Assembly: GCA_041691015.1 (NCBI GenBank)
Contig: JBEPVN010000060.1
Coordinates: 1-13,877 of the forward strand
Direction of reading: 5' to 3'
DNA from: JBBSJT01 sp041691015
GTDB lineage: Bacteria; Chlamydiota; Chlamydiia; Chlamydiales; Parachlamydiaceae
DNA: 13,877 nt
Shown piece by piece: positions 1 to 9,450 of this stretch (the first letter of the stretch is position 1; each line of letters opens with the position of its first letter). The notes under the pieces were generated by a model. It did no database searches, was not told the DNA's origin, and worked only from the letters and a program-made list of their open reading frames with translations. The translations under genes were made by a program, and so were the position numbers.

Positions 1-39
1 TTGTTCACCACAACGCGGGTGTACTTTAGCCTCTTTAGT
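1..39. repeat. Left copy of a window-terminal inverted repeat
   Basis: Positions 1-39 match the reverse complement of 13834-13872 at 33 of 39 bases, with the outermost 15 bases identical and no gaps. Read in the direction of the upstream synthase gene, the repeat lies just past its stop codon, about 20 bases downstream. The other copy lies in the same orientation relative to its own gene. The block ends in a degenerate version of the small palindrome that is perfect in the right copy. A dispersed intergenic repeat, possibly a transcript-end hairpin, explains this better than a transposon end. The match runs right to the window edge, so the full element may extend outside. Confidence 0.7.
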
Positions 40-58
40 TGAAAAAAGCTTGCACGTT

Positions 59-3000
59 TTAGCCCTCAATAATCACTTCAACTTCATAGACTCTACCATC
101 ATCTCTAAGAGGTATTTCCTGAGATGCAAGCCTCACCCCATCTAATATCACACTCGTTTTACCGTGCCCTACATGGTGCGGATTTAAAACTATGATTTGA
201 TAAGTTGAAGATTTATAACGATAGTTTAATTTAAACTGTTCCCACTCTTTTGGGATGGAGCAATCAAAAGATAAAACATTGCCTCTTAAGGTAAAGCCTA
301 AGACCTCTTCAAGCCATATCCTATATACCCAGGCAGCAGAGCCTGTATACCATGTCCAGCCCCCTCGACCCGTTTGGCCTTTTAAATCATAAATATCAGC
401 AGCTACTGCGTAGGGTTCAACTCGATAAAGCTCATTCTCTTCTATATTTTGGGTATGGGAAAAAGGCGTCATCATCTTAAGGAGATCTGCAGCTTTTCTA
501 CCCTCTTTGTTTCTTGCATAAGCCATTGCAAGCCATAAAGAGCCATGAGTGTATTGGCCTCCATTTTCTCGAACCCCTGGCGGATAACCCTTAATGTATC
601 CTGGATCATGCTCCGTTTTATCAAAGGGTGGAGTCAACAATAAGACAAGATTTTCTTTAGCTTTAACCAAATATTTCTCTGCAGATTGCAATGCAAGTTC
701 ACGTCTTTCCAAATTTCCGGCTCCAGAAATTACAGACCATGACTGGGCTAAAGAATCGATCATCGCTTCGCTATTTTCTTTTGAGCCAATTGGTGTTCCA
801 TCATCAAAATAGGCACGCCTATACCAAGCGCCATCCCAAGCATTGCTCTCTATTATCTCTGCAAGGGAAGTAGCTTGCAGACGGAAGCCCTCACCCATTT
901 CTTTGTTGCCGGTTGAATGTTCGAGCAAATCCGCAAAATCATGCATCACATGAATTAAAAACCATGCGAGCCAAACACTTTCGCCCTTGCCATGAATACC
1001 GACACGGTTCATTCCGTCATTCCAGTCGCAACTGCCAATCAAAGGCAAATCGTGAGCCCCTTTTGTCAAACCTTTATGTAAAGCGCGCCTGCAATGTTCA
1101 AGTAGCGTAGCTTTTTCTTCAGATATTGTAGGAATTTGAAAAACTTCCTCTTCCTCTTCTTTTAACTCATCGCCTTCTATAAAAGGAATTTCTTCTTCTA
1201 AAATCGAAACATCCCCTGTTGTCTTCACATATTGCGCTGTGACAAAAATAAGCCATAAAAGATCATCCGAGCAGCGTGTTCTAATTCCGGCGCCAGTTTG
1301 TGGATGCCACCAATGTTGCACATCCCCTTCCCTATATTGTCTTGCGGCAGCTTTCAATATATAATCCCTGGACAATTTGGGATTTGTGTAACTGATTGCG
1401 CAAACATCCTGAAGCTGGTCTCTAAAGCCATAAGCACCGCTCGATTGATAAAAAGCGCTCCGTGCCCAAAATCTACAGCACAAGGCCTGATAAAGAAGCC
1501 AACTATTCATGGCAAAATTTGTCGGTTGATCCGGGACATCGACTTGGATTGCTTCAAGCGTTTTACTCCAATAATTTTTTGTTTCTGAAAACAGTTTTTC
1601 CACGTCGCGAGATTTGACTACAAGTTCCCTTGCAGTAGGGATATCCTTTGCATAGCCCATGACAAAAACAATTTCTTGCGTTTCTTCAGGTTCTATTTCG
1701 ATTGCGACATGCAAACAAGAACATGGATCTAAAGATGCCCCAACATGTCCAGATAATGACTTTCTGCTTAATGCTGCAGGAAAAGCATAAGAGCCATTTC
1801 GTCCAATGAATTCTGTTCTATCGCCTGTATAGGAATAAATCGGCTTACTAGAACAAGAAAAGGCTACAGAACTTGAGTAATCTGCATTAAACCTATTGCA
1901 ACCAAAAATACTTTGCGATTCTGAATCCCATTCCGTCATGACATGGATGCATGTTTCTTCCCTGTCCCCACCCAAAACAAGTTCTGAATAATTCATTAAG
2001 GAAATTTTGCGTTTTCTTGAAGAATCATTTTTTATGCGAATGCGTTGGATTTTTAAGGGCAAGCCTTCTTCATCATTGACAGGAACAAATATAAGCAACT
2101 CTTGTGAAAGACCATGACTGTTATGTTCAAAAAGCGAATATCCTTGAGAGTGAGTGATACGGTAGGGATCAAGCTCTCTTATAGGAGATGGGGTCAGAGT
2201 CCAATACGTTCCCATTTCATCATCCCGAATATAGACTGAATCAGCAATTGGATTTAAAAGCGCGTCATTGCTCCAAGGAGTCAATCTATTTGATTGGCTG
2301 TTTCCATACCAAGTGGTCCCAAAACCAGCTTCTGAAACAAGCGTTCCAAATTCAGAGTTTGCAAGCACGTTGACCCATGGCGCCGGTGTATTAATGCCGG
2401 GTCCCAAATAAATGACATAAGAGCGTCCATCCGCTGTATAACCTCCATATCCATTAAAGTAGGATAATTCCATAAATGGAAGCTCTTTTGAGGGCACTTC
2501 TTTAAGATTTACGTTAATGCTTAAATTCGGTGGATACTTATTTTTAAGCTTTGGAGAAACAAGTTGCTGTCTTAAACTGCCTCTTGAGGCAATTAATAAA
2601 GCGCTTGCAGAAGAAAGCAAAAGATTAAATTCCTCTTCAGTTAGTTGCGCTCTGCCTCTTAAAAAAATTCCCCCCGGGGTATCTATTTGATAATTGTAGG
2701 ATCTTGCTTGAATAAGATTTTGCAATTGTTCGTTCAAAGGCTGAAAATAGCCCATTTCTTCTTCATTAAGAACTACCAAATCACATTTTAATCCCCTAAG
2801 ACCCCAAAAGGTATGTGCCATCATGACTTGTTTTACAAGTTCGACATCATAAATATCTCCGACTGTCACAACCACAATAGGTAAATCTCCGGAAATGCCT
2901 TGCGCCCATAGTGCCGGTTTACTTAAAATATTTTTGAACATTCTATCTTCGCTTGCTCTAAATTGTATGTGGGGGTAGATCAGGCGGCTTGCAAGTTTTT

Positions 3001-6000
3001 GATAAAGCTGCACTTCTTCCTGCTGAAGGCGCAAATGCCGAAGTTCAAGCTGTGAATAGTTCCAGGCAAGTTCCAAAGCGCGATGACTTGCGCTAATGTC
3101 CTTATATTTTTCGATAAGATTTAAAATCGATTCATAACTTGTAGCGGCAGCTGTAACAAAAGAGACCTGTACACGCCGTCCAGGCTGAATTATTACCCTT
3201 CTTCTCAAACTAAATATCGGATCTAAAACAGTTCCTGTCGTATTGGATAAATCTTTTTGAAGGGCTTCTGGGTTTTTTAAAGTATTTCCTCTTCCCACAA
3301 ATTTAAGTCTGTCTGTCTCATATTGGTCGGCTTCTTCTGAACTCTGACCGCACATCACATGCAACGCATAAATTTTCTGTTCTTCAGAACTTCTTTGACG
3401 CCTAAAACCAATGAGTGCTGCCCTGTCGACAACTTTTTCTGTTTCAATAAATAGCTTGTTAAAACAGGGATGCGCTCTGTCTGTATTATGAGGCGCTAGC
3501 GATAACTCCATATAACTTGTCAATTCGATCGTTTTTGTTTCTTTGGAATGATTGATCAATGTGATCAACCGCACTTCAGCATTATCTTCTGGTGAGACAA
3601 CAACTTCAGTAAAAGTTTCAATCTGATTATCTTTTCTTCGAAACTCTGCCTTATCGCCTTTGAAATTTACTGAATAATTTTCAGAAGTTAATTTTGTTGG
3701 CTGATAGGTTGCAGACCAGGCATTTTTTGACTTCATATCTTGTATATAGCAAAAACTCCCCCAACAGTCCAAGGTTGTGTCTGCACGCCATCTATAGATT
3801 TCGATATCTTGAAAACGGCTGTAACTACCCCCTGCATTCGTTATCATTAAATTATAGGCGCCATTTGACAATAAATTAATCTTTGGAGTAACGCTTTTTG
3901 CTGTTTCTACGACTCCCATGATCGGAATTTCAGAAAAAGGTATAAGCTCCCTTACGGGACGATCCTTTAGGATTCCTTTGATTTTAGTAGGTTTTGCCTG
4001 TACAAGGCGTTCATAAAGAATGGAACTTATCCCGGAAATCCGAGGATCCTTATGAAAACGCGTGCTAATGATATTATTATTTAAAAGATTATTGATGCTT
4101 GCAAAAATCATGCCTTGATGGTGCACCATATAGGTATAAACAACCACTCCGCGCTCTCCTAAAGCATTTCTCTGTCTTGTAAAATCCATCGATTCGTAGT
4201 AACCATAGGGTCCTGTTAGATTTAAATGATTCTTTTGCGTCATTTTTTTTATATTTTGAATAGCAGATGATGGATCAACAGCTAGCGCTAAAAATGAGGA
4301 GTAAGGACTAATAACCAAATCATCTTCCAAGCCTCGTTTTAATCCAAGCCCCGGAACCCCAAAGCTTTTGTATTGATAAATTTTGTGGGAATCGATTGCG
4401 CTAAAAGCAGATTCTGAAATCCCCCATGGAATACCGCGTTTTTTGCCATATGAGATCTGGCAGGCAACAGCTGCATCGCAAGCCTCACCTATCAAGGAAT
4501 CATTGAACTGCTTGTTAAATATCAAAGGCATCAAATACTCAAACATAGTGCCGCCCCAAGAAAGTAGCACTTTGCGGCCATCTAAAAGTCCATAAGCTCT
4601 TCCAAGAGACCACCAATGTTTTAACGGGACATCGTCTTTTGCAATCGCTATAAAGCTTGCAATGCGTGCCTCGCTTGCAAGTAAGTCATAATAAGAATTA
4701 TCAAGCCTTTTATCCTCGATATTGTAGCCTATCGAAAATAGCTTTCTGTCACTATTATAAAGAAATTTTAGGCTCATCTCATTTGAAAATTTTTCAATAT
4801 CTTCGATGATTTCATGAACAAGTCCGAACTTTTCGCCGGCAAACCATTCTGCCTTGGATAAAGCATCTTCTATTTTTTTGCCTAAAATCTGAATTTCTGC
4901 AGACAAATCAGCTTCTTTTGTGCTTTCAATGAGTTTTTCCATTGCCGGATGCCTGTTCTTGCTATATAGGGATTCTATTGTTGGCTCCCATTTCAAAACT
5001 TGATCTTTCCAGATAGCTACTTTTGGATTTAAAAGTTGAAGCTCTTCAAAATCCGGCAAATTAAGAATTTCCACCCACTCAAAATAACGGCCGAAAATAG
5101 ATTGCAAGCTTGAAAGCTGCTCTTCTATTTGCTTTAACCAATAACTTTCCGGATCCTCCTCGCCAAATTCTTTTGCTAATTTTTGACAAAGATTTATTTT
5201 TTTAGAAAACTCCAAAAGATTTTTAGGAGTATCTTGTAATAGACTTCTAAAAGCATTAGGGTGTGATATTTTTGTTGTCTCCAAGGCTACTTCAAATGAG
5301 TCATTTAGGCCAGAAAGTATGTTTTGAGGCAGAATCGAAGAGGATAGAATTTCGATCAATCCTTGCTTTAGCGTAAATAATGAGGCAAGCAAATTCCCGC
5401 TATCAACTGTCGATACATAACGCGGGTAGAGCGGCTCCAGAGTTTCGATGTTATACCAATTAAGAAAATGCCCCTCGTACCTTTCAAGATTTTTTAGAGA
5501 GTTAATGGAAGATAATATTTTATCGATAGTATCATCAATTGTAAGATATCTAAAATCATAGGCATTCATAATAGCTACAAGCCACATGCCGATATTTGTC
5601 GGTGATGTTCTTTTTGCAACCTCTATATTTAAGGCTACCTGGTAATTGTCAGGGGGTAAAAAATGATTTTTTAGACCAATGAGTTCATTAAAATATCGCC
5701 ATGTTTTGAGTCCCACTTTTCTTAGCATCAGTTGATCATTATCATTGACCTTGTAATTTTTTAGCACATCTATCGGTTGATCCATGTAGTGAACAATCAA
5801 AGGAGATAATATCCAAAGAATGCAAACGGTTAAAGCCGTTAAAAGCGCAAGCGGATTTAAGAAGTAAATAAGGCCTAAAACAATACTTGCAAAGAAAACA
5901 GTCCAAAGAAGTGAAATCACAAACCTGCGATGAATTTTTTTGCCATTCAAAAGGCTTTCGCTGCTTGTCCACTGCAATAAATTTTTCTTTGAAATTAATC

Positions 6001-9000
6001 GCCTATAAAACACTTGCAGCAAAGCTTTTAACGAAGTAAAAGCCTCAACTGGCAGGAGCGCTACTGTAATTATAAACCTGATGAACAATAAACCAAATTC
6101 TTTAAAAAAAGATTGTTCCGGTGAAAAAAAATAGCTTATAGACTTATTTAAACAAAGAATTAAGCTTGGTATTGCAAGAACAAGAAGTCCGAGCGCTGTC
6201 GTTATTTTGAAAATAGGTGAAAAAATCCATCCTGTGACCAAAAGAGAGATCAGTGAGATCGGTAAAAGCGCCCTCCTCAAATTATCGAAAATTTTCCATT
6301 TGTTCAAAAGATTTAACGTATTTACTTCCAAAATCCCCTTTTCGTTTGGAACTTTACTTTTAAGCCAATCCATAATTTGCCAATCACCGCGAAACCAGCG
6401 ATGTTGTCTTTTGATAAAAGCGTAGTAATTTTTTGGATATGTATCGAATAAACAAATATTTCCAGCAAATCCGACCCTCAAAAAAGCACCTTCAATCAAG
6501 TCATGGCTTAAGATATGATTTTCAGGAAATCGGTTTTTTAGAAGGCTATGAAATGACTTTAAATCATAGATCCCTTTGCCATGGTAGGAGCTTTCTTTGG
6601 ATATATCCTGATAGACATTTGAAATTGCTTGCGTGTAGGGATCCAAAGCTAAAGGCTCTGAAAAGATTTTGCAAAATAGGGAAGTTTTTGCCTGAACAAA
6701 ATCCGTCCCGACGCGTGGCTGGATGATAGAGTATCCTCTTTCAAGGCTTGAGGTTTTTTCATTAATATAGGGTCTGTTTAAAGGATGGGATAATACTTCT
6801 ATCATCGCCCTTGCCTGATCTTTTGGAAGCTTGGTGTCAGAATCCAATGTGATCACATAGCAAATATCATTTAACGCTTCGGCATTTCCTGAATAAAGAA
6901 TGTTTTCTTGTAATGTTTCTTTAGATAAAAAGCGGTTTAAATATTCGAGTTTACCTCTTTTCCTCTCCCACCCGATCCATGCTTGCTCTCCCTCTGAATA
7001 AGCGCGGTTTCTGCAAAATAAGAAAAATTTGTTCGGTCCATATTTTTTTTCCAAAGCGGTAATTCCGCTGATGGCAGCTTCAACCAATTTTAAGTCATTT
7101 TCACTTGTCTCTAATTTATTATCTGCCAAATCTGCAAATAAGCCAAAATAAAGATTTTGATCGGTATTTGCAAGGTAACGGATTTCCAAGCGGTTCAATT
7201 CTTCAGTGATCGATTCTTGGGATATCAGCATCATCGGAACCACTACAAAAGTTTTGTATTGATCAGGGATTCCTGTCTCAAACTGCATTTGAGGCAGTAT
7301 GGGAGTCGGTAAAATCTTTGTCAGCACAAAATTTATGAATTGGACGCTTAGTTCTGAAATAGGTAGTAGCGAAAGGGTCAAAAATACAACAGATTCTGCA
7401 GAAGACAATTTAAATTTTTGCAATAAATAATAAAGAAGCGCTCCTAAAAATAATGTCGTTGCTAAAATTCCCCCAAGATACACTCTGCCTGAGTGATTGA
7501 TGATAAGACGTCTTATTTTTTGAAGGATCGTTGGATCATAGAAGACTTCTGATTCAAGTACAGGTCTGCCCTTGTCCATCAAATAATATCCGACATGGCG
7601 CTCATATTCTTTACTGGAATCTTTTGCTAAAGAAATTGCTTTTTTTGCAATTTCCCATTCTTTCACATGGCTTCTTTTTGCCATGATCTCGATTTTTGAC
7701 CTGTAATAATTTCTCGTTTTAAAATCCATTTTGGAATACGTTCCATCAATATCCTCTTTTAAAATAGAATCTACAACGCTTGTCTTCTCAAAAATCTCTC
7801 CCCATGAGGTTTGAGAAATCATAAATAAGCTTTTGATTAAATTTGAAAACACAACTTGTTCTGTGGTTTCATTCAGGTGGTCCCTATGCAAGATCTCATC
7901 TAACGGATCTTTAAAATAGTCTTCCAAAATCTTTCTTACTTTTGGGATAAGCGATTCTTCATCAAATAGATGACTCAAAAGCTCTTCTGCAAAATGTCCG
8001 GAAAATGAGTCATGATCTTTGGCAAGATCCACAAGCAAATCTTCCACATGCAAAGGATCATGCCTTGATGCAAATAAGAGTCTGCTTCCCCAAAAACTTG
8101 CAAGCTCTCCCTGCCTTATGCGATTATCGATATGAACGGCAAGACACTCCACCCACTCAATTAATCGAATGCGCAGCATCAAGGGAAATGCCCAAAGCTC
8201 TCCAATAGTCAGAGGGTCATTTTTTTGATAGCTTCTCAAGAAATCGATGATGTTTTCCGTATTCAAACTGCCGGATGTGCTTTTTACAAGTTGAACTGCA
8301 AGGACATAAATTTTTGGAAGGCCTCTCATGACGCCGTCTGTTATCTTGGGAAGCTCTTGGTAATATTTTTTAGAAAGATTATGATTGACTTCTTCAATAT
8401 TTGCTTCCAAAACATACATATTGTCTAAAAACCATTCTGCTGATGACGGCATGGTCTGTTCTATAAATTCACCATCTGCCACATCTTTTTTAAGAAAATG
8501 CAAATGACGGACGCTTTTTTCAAATTGTTTAAGCAAACTATTGTCATTAAATGTTTTACTTTTATGTGCAAGTAAAAGCCCAAGCGTTGAAGCTTCTTCG
8601 TTTAGAGCATCCAATGTCAAAGGCTCTGCCGGAATTTCTATGTGGCGATCTTCAATAAAATCAGAACGCAAAAGATAAGTTTTTGGATGACCGCTTTTTA
8701 CTTGGCGAAGAATATCAAGCACATCGCGTACATCAGAACTTGCCACCTGAACGATAATCAAGATTTCATTCGTGATCACCCTGTTTTTAAAGGTATTGAT
8801 AATGGAATCATCAATAATTCTATAATAGCGCCATAACGTATAAATGGCAGTTGCACCAAAAACGATTGATAGACCAATCAATAAAGCATCTAAAACAAAT
8901 CCTTTAATTAAAAAAAATTCAAAAAAAACTAAACAAATAATTGTTAATGCACAAATAAAAGGAATTAAAAAACTGGAGAATGTAAAATAACGTTTAATTT

Positions 9001-9130
9001 TATAACTATGATCGTCTTTATGATAAATAGCGGCAAATCGTGAAAAATTATGTATTTTAAGAGATTCAAGAACTTTGTTAGCTGTCGCTTGTTCCTGATA
9101 AAATCCTAATGCTATGTTCTCGCGCTTCAT
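59..9130 (-). CDS. ndvB: Cyclic beta-1,2-glucan synthase (NdvB/ChvB type) with an N-terminal fusion
   Basis: Giant inner-membrane enzyme that polymerises glucose from UDP-glucose into beta-1,2-glucan, trims the chain by phosphorolysis and closes it into a ring delivered to the periplasm. Residues 1-155 are an extra domain with a transmembrane hairpin (about 52-76 and 78-100). The family-typical N-terminus begins near the AEWFLDN motif (231). A membrane pair lies at about 551-605. The GT84 glycosyltransferase (about 625-930) has DSD at 763-765, HDLIEG around D877 and the RxxRW motif at 908-912. More membrane segments follow at about 948-1115. The middle cyclisation/glucoamylase-like region carries GIPWGISES at 1566-1574, then two beta-sandwich regions near 1770 and 2290. 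The C-terminal GH94 phosphorylase has FRDQLQD (2569-2575), a phosphate-site-like GIRTRCSDD (2615-2623), catalytic DWND (2702-2705) and NGGQYTHG (2856-2863). All these motifs are present and no frameshift is seen. Length slightly exceeds the usual 2800-2900 residues because of the fusion. The ATG has a GAGGGG ribosome site 6 bases upstream. No glucan exporter (NdvA/ChvA) gene is in the window. Confidence 0.95.
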   Translation of the reverse strand: MKRENIALGFYQEQATANKVLESLKIHNFSRFAAIYHKDDHSYKIKRYFTFSSFLIPFICALTIICLVFFEFFLIKGFVLDALLIGLSIVFGATAIYTLWRYYRIIDDSIINTFKNRVITNEILIIVQVASSDVRDVLDILRQVKSGHPKTYLLRSDFIEDRHIEIPAEPLTLDALNEEASTLGLLLAHKSKTFNDNSLLKQFEKSVRHLHFLKKDVADGEFIEQTMPSSAEWFLDNMYVLEANIEEVNHNLSKKYYQELPKITDGVMRGLPKIYVLAVQLVKSTSGSLNTENIIDFLRSYQKNDPLTIGELWAFPLMLRIRLIEWVECLAVHIDNRIRQGELASFWGSRLLFASRHDPLHVEDLLVDLAKDHDSFSGHFAEELLSHLFDEESLIPKVRKILEDYFKDPLDEILHRDHLNETTEQVVFSNLIKSLFMISQTSWGEIFEKTSVVDSILKEDIDGTYSKMDFKTRNYYRSKIEIMAKRSHVKEWEIAKKAISLAKDSSKEYERHVGYYLMDKGRPVLESEVFYDPTILQKIRRLIINHSGRVYLGGILATTLFLGALLYYLLQKFKLSSAESVVFLTLSLLPISELSVQFINFVLTKILPTPILPQMQFETGIPDQYKTFVVVPMMLISQESITEELNRLEIRYLANTDQNLYFGLFADLADNKLETSENDLKLVEAAISGITALEKKYGPNKFFLFCRNRAYSEGEQAWIGWERKRGKLEYLNRFLSKETLQENILYSGNAEALNDICYVITLDSDTKLPKDQARAMIEVLSHPLNRPYINEKTSSLERGYSIIQPRVGTDFVQAKTSLFCKIFSEPLALDPYTQAISNVYQDISKESSYHGKGIYDLKSFHSLLKNRFPENHILSHDLIEGAFLRVGFAGNICLFDTYPKNYYAFIKRQHRWFRGDWQIMDWLKSKVPNEKGILEVNTLNLLNKWKIFDNLRRALLPISLISLLVTGWIFSPIFKITTALGLLVLAIPSLILCLNKSISYFFSPEQSFFKEFGLLFIRFIITVALLPVEAFTSLKALLQVFYRRLISKKNLLQWTSSESLLNGKKIHRRFVISLLWTVFFASIVLGLIYFLNPLALLTALTVCILWILSPLIVHYMDQPIDVLKNYKVNDNDQLMLRKVGLKTWRYFNELIGLKNHFLPPDNYQVALNIEVAKRTSPTNIGMWLVAIMNAYDFRYLTIDDTIDKILSSINSLKNLERYEGHFLNWYNIETLEPLYPRYVSTVDSGNLLASLFTLKQGLIEILSSSILPQNILSGLNDSFEVALETTKISHPNAFRSLLQDTPKNLLEFSKKINLCQKLAKEFGEEDPESYWLKQIEEQLSSLQSIFGRYFEWVEILNLPDFEELQLLNPKVAIWKDQVLKWEPTIESLYSKNRHPAMEKLIESTKEADLSAEIQILGKKIEDALSKAEWFAGEKFGLVHEIIEDIEKFSNEMSLKFLYNSDRKLFSIGYNIEDKRLDNSYYDLLASEARIASFIAIAKDDVPLKHWWSLGRAYGLLDGRKVLLSWGGTMFEYLMPLIFNKQFNDSLIGEACDAAVACQISYGKKRGIPWGISESAFSAIDSHKIYQYKSFGVPGLGLKRGLEDDLVISPYSSFLALAVDPSSAIQNIKKMTQKNHLNLTGPYGYYESMDFTRQRNALGERGVVVYTYMVHHQGMIFASINNLLNNNIISTRFHKDPRISGISSILYERLVQAKPTKIKGILKDRPVRELIPFSEIPIMGVVETAKSVTPKINLLSNGAYNLMITNAGGSYSRFQDIEIYRWRADTTLDCWGSFCYIQDMKSKNAWSATYQPTKLTSENYSVNFKGDKAEFRRKDNQIETFTEVVVSPEDNAEVRLITLINHSKETKTIELTSYMELSLAPHNTDRAHPCFNKLFIETEKVVDRAALIGFRRQRSSEEQKIYALHVMCGQSSEEADQYETDRLKFVGRGNTLKNPEALQKDLSNTTGTVLDPIFSLRRRVIIQPGRRVQVSFVTAAATSYESILNLIEKYKDISASHRALELAWNYSQLELRHLRLQQEEVQLYQKLASRLIYPHIQFRASEDRMFKNILSKPALWAQGISGDLPIVVVTVGDIYDVELVKQVMMAHTFWGLRGLKCDLVVLNEEEMGYFQPLNEQLQNLIQARSYNYQIDTPGGIFLRGRAQLTEEEFNLLLSSASALLIASRGSLRQQLVSPKLKNKYPPNLSINVNLKEVPSKELPFMELSYFNGYGGYTADGRSYVIYLGPGINTPAPWVNVLANSEFGTLVSEAGFGTTWYGNSQSNRLTPWSNDALLNPIADSVYIRDDEMGTYWTLTPSPIRELDPYRITHSQGYSLFEHNSHGLSQELLIFVPVNDEEGLPLKIQRIRIKNDSSRKRKISLMNYSELVLGGDREETCIHVMTEWDSESQSIFGCNRFNADYSSSVAFSCSSKPIYSYTGDRTEFIGRNGSYAFPAALSRKSLSGHVGASLDPCSCLHVAIEIEPEETQEIVFVMGYAKDIPTARELVVKSRDVEKLFSETKNYWSKTLEAIQVDVPDQPTNFAMNSWLLYQALCCRFWARSAFYQSSGAYGFRDQLQDVCAISYTNPKLSRDYILKAAARQYREGDVQHWWHPQTGAGIRTRCSDDLLWLIFVTAQYVKTTGDVSILEEEIPFIEGDELKEEEEEVFQIPTISEEKATLLEHCRRALHKGLTKGAHDLPLIGSCDWNDGMNRVGIHGKGESVWLAWFLIHVMHDFADLLEHSTGNKEMGEGFRLQATSLAEIIESNAWDGAWYRRAYFDDGTPIGSKENSEAMIDSLAQSWSVISGAGNLERRELALQSAEKYLVKAKENLVLLLTPPFDKTEHDPGYIKGYPPGVRENGGQYTHGSLWLAMAYARNKEGRKAADLLKMMTPFSHTQNIEENELYRVEPYAVAADIYDLKGQTGRGGWTWYTGSAAWVYRIWLEEVLGFTLRGNVLSFDCSIPKEWEQFKLNYRYKSSTYQIIVLNPHHVGHGKTSVILDGVRLASQEIPLRDDGRVYEVEVIIEG

Positions 9131-9153
9131 TGTTTACCCCTCATAAGAAACAA

Positions 9154-9183
9154 CCTATAGCATGGGAAGTATAACTTTTGCAA
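9154..9183 (-). promoter_or_regulatory. Candidate sigma-70-type promoter for the glucan synthase
   Basis: On the minus strand a -35-like TTGCAA (9178-9183) is followed after 18 bases by a -10-like TATAGG (9154-9159), both 4 of 6 to consensus. A/T tracts at 9184-9202 lie directly upstream and could act as an UP element. The transcript would start near 9147 and have a leader of only about 15-20 bases containing the GAGGGG ribosome site (9137-9142). An overlapping TATACT at 9168-9173 is a better -10 hexamer but lacks a recognisable -35. Confidence 0.45.
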
Positions 9184-9238
9184 AAAAACTTTTTTAAAAA
9201 ATAGGGTGGTTTAAGAAAAATAGAGTGGCAGCAAAAAA

Positions 9239-9317
9239 TCCGAAAGTAAAATAGGATGTAAGTTTTTTTTTAAGTCGCTGTTACCATCCGCCTTGGCAGC
9301 GGCGTTCATAGTTCGGA
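9239..9317 (-). terminator. Spaced inverted repeat with T-run, possible rimO terminator or structured RNA
   Basis: TCCGAA (9239-9244) and TTCGGA (9312-9317) form a 6-bp perfect stem. On the minus strand it is followed at once by six T's and preceded by an A-run, so the stem could extend through A-T pairs. The 67-base loop is GC-richer than its surroundings and contains shorter pairings (CGCTG with CAGCG, CCGC with GCGG). This could be a weak bidirectional terminator ending rimO transcripts before the synthase promoter, or part of a small structured RNA. The large loop makes an ordinary intrinsic terminator doubtful. Confidence 0.3.
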
Positions 9318-9335
9318 CATTTTTTATGTTTTTTT

Positions 9336-9411
9336 AATGGATTTATTGCCTTAGAAGCGGTAAAAGCATGTGGCTACATGCTTTTACCGCTTCTAAGGCA
9401 ATAAATCCATT
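9336..9411. repeat. Long perfect palindrome, 36-bp stem with 4-base loop
   Basis: Positions 9336-9371 are the exact reverse complement of 9376-9411, separated by the four bases GGCT. After one mismatch the pairing continues for five more A-T pairs (9330-9334 with 9413-9417). The element lies 39 bases past the rimO stop codon and about 205 bases upstream of the synthase start. No T-run directly follows the stem on the minus strand, so it is not a textbook terminator. It could be a miniature palindromic insertion, an RNase III-type processing or stability hairpin at the rimO 3' end, or a cruciform-forming site. Confidence 0.9.
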
Positions 9412-9450
9412 TAAAAACACTGAGGTCGATGACATTTTGCGAAACTTGAC

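Noticed and set aside
5742..5972. Short frame inside the glucan synthase on the same strand, and similar frames throughout 594-8836
   Set aside because: All are alternative-frame shadows of one uninterrupted 3023-codon gene with convincing motifs along its whole length.
9270..9320. Possible tRNA remnant suggested by GTTCGGA in a GC-richer patch
   Set aside because: No acceptor stem, D-arm or anticodon arm can be drawn around it.
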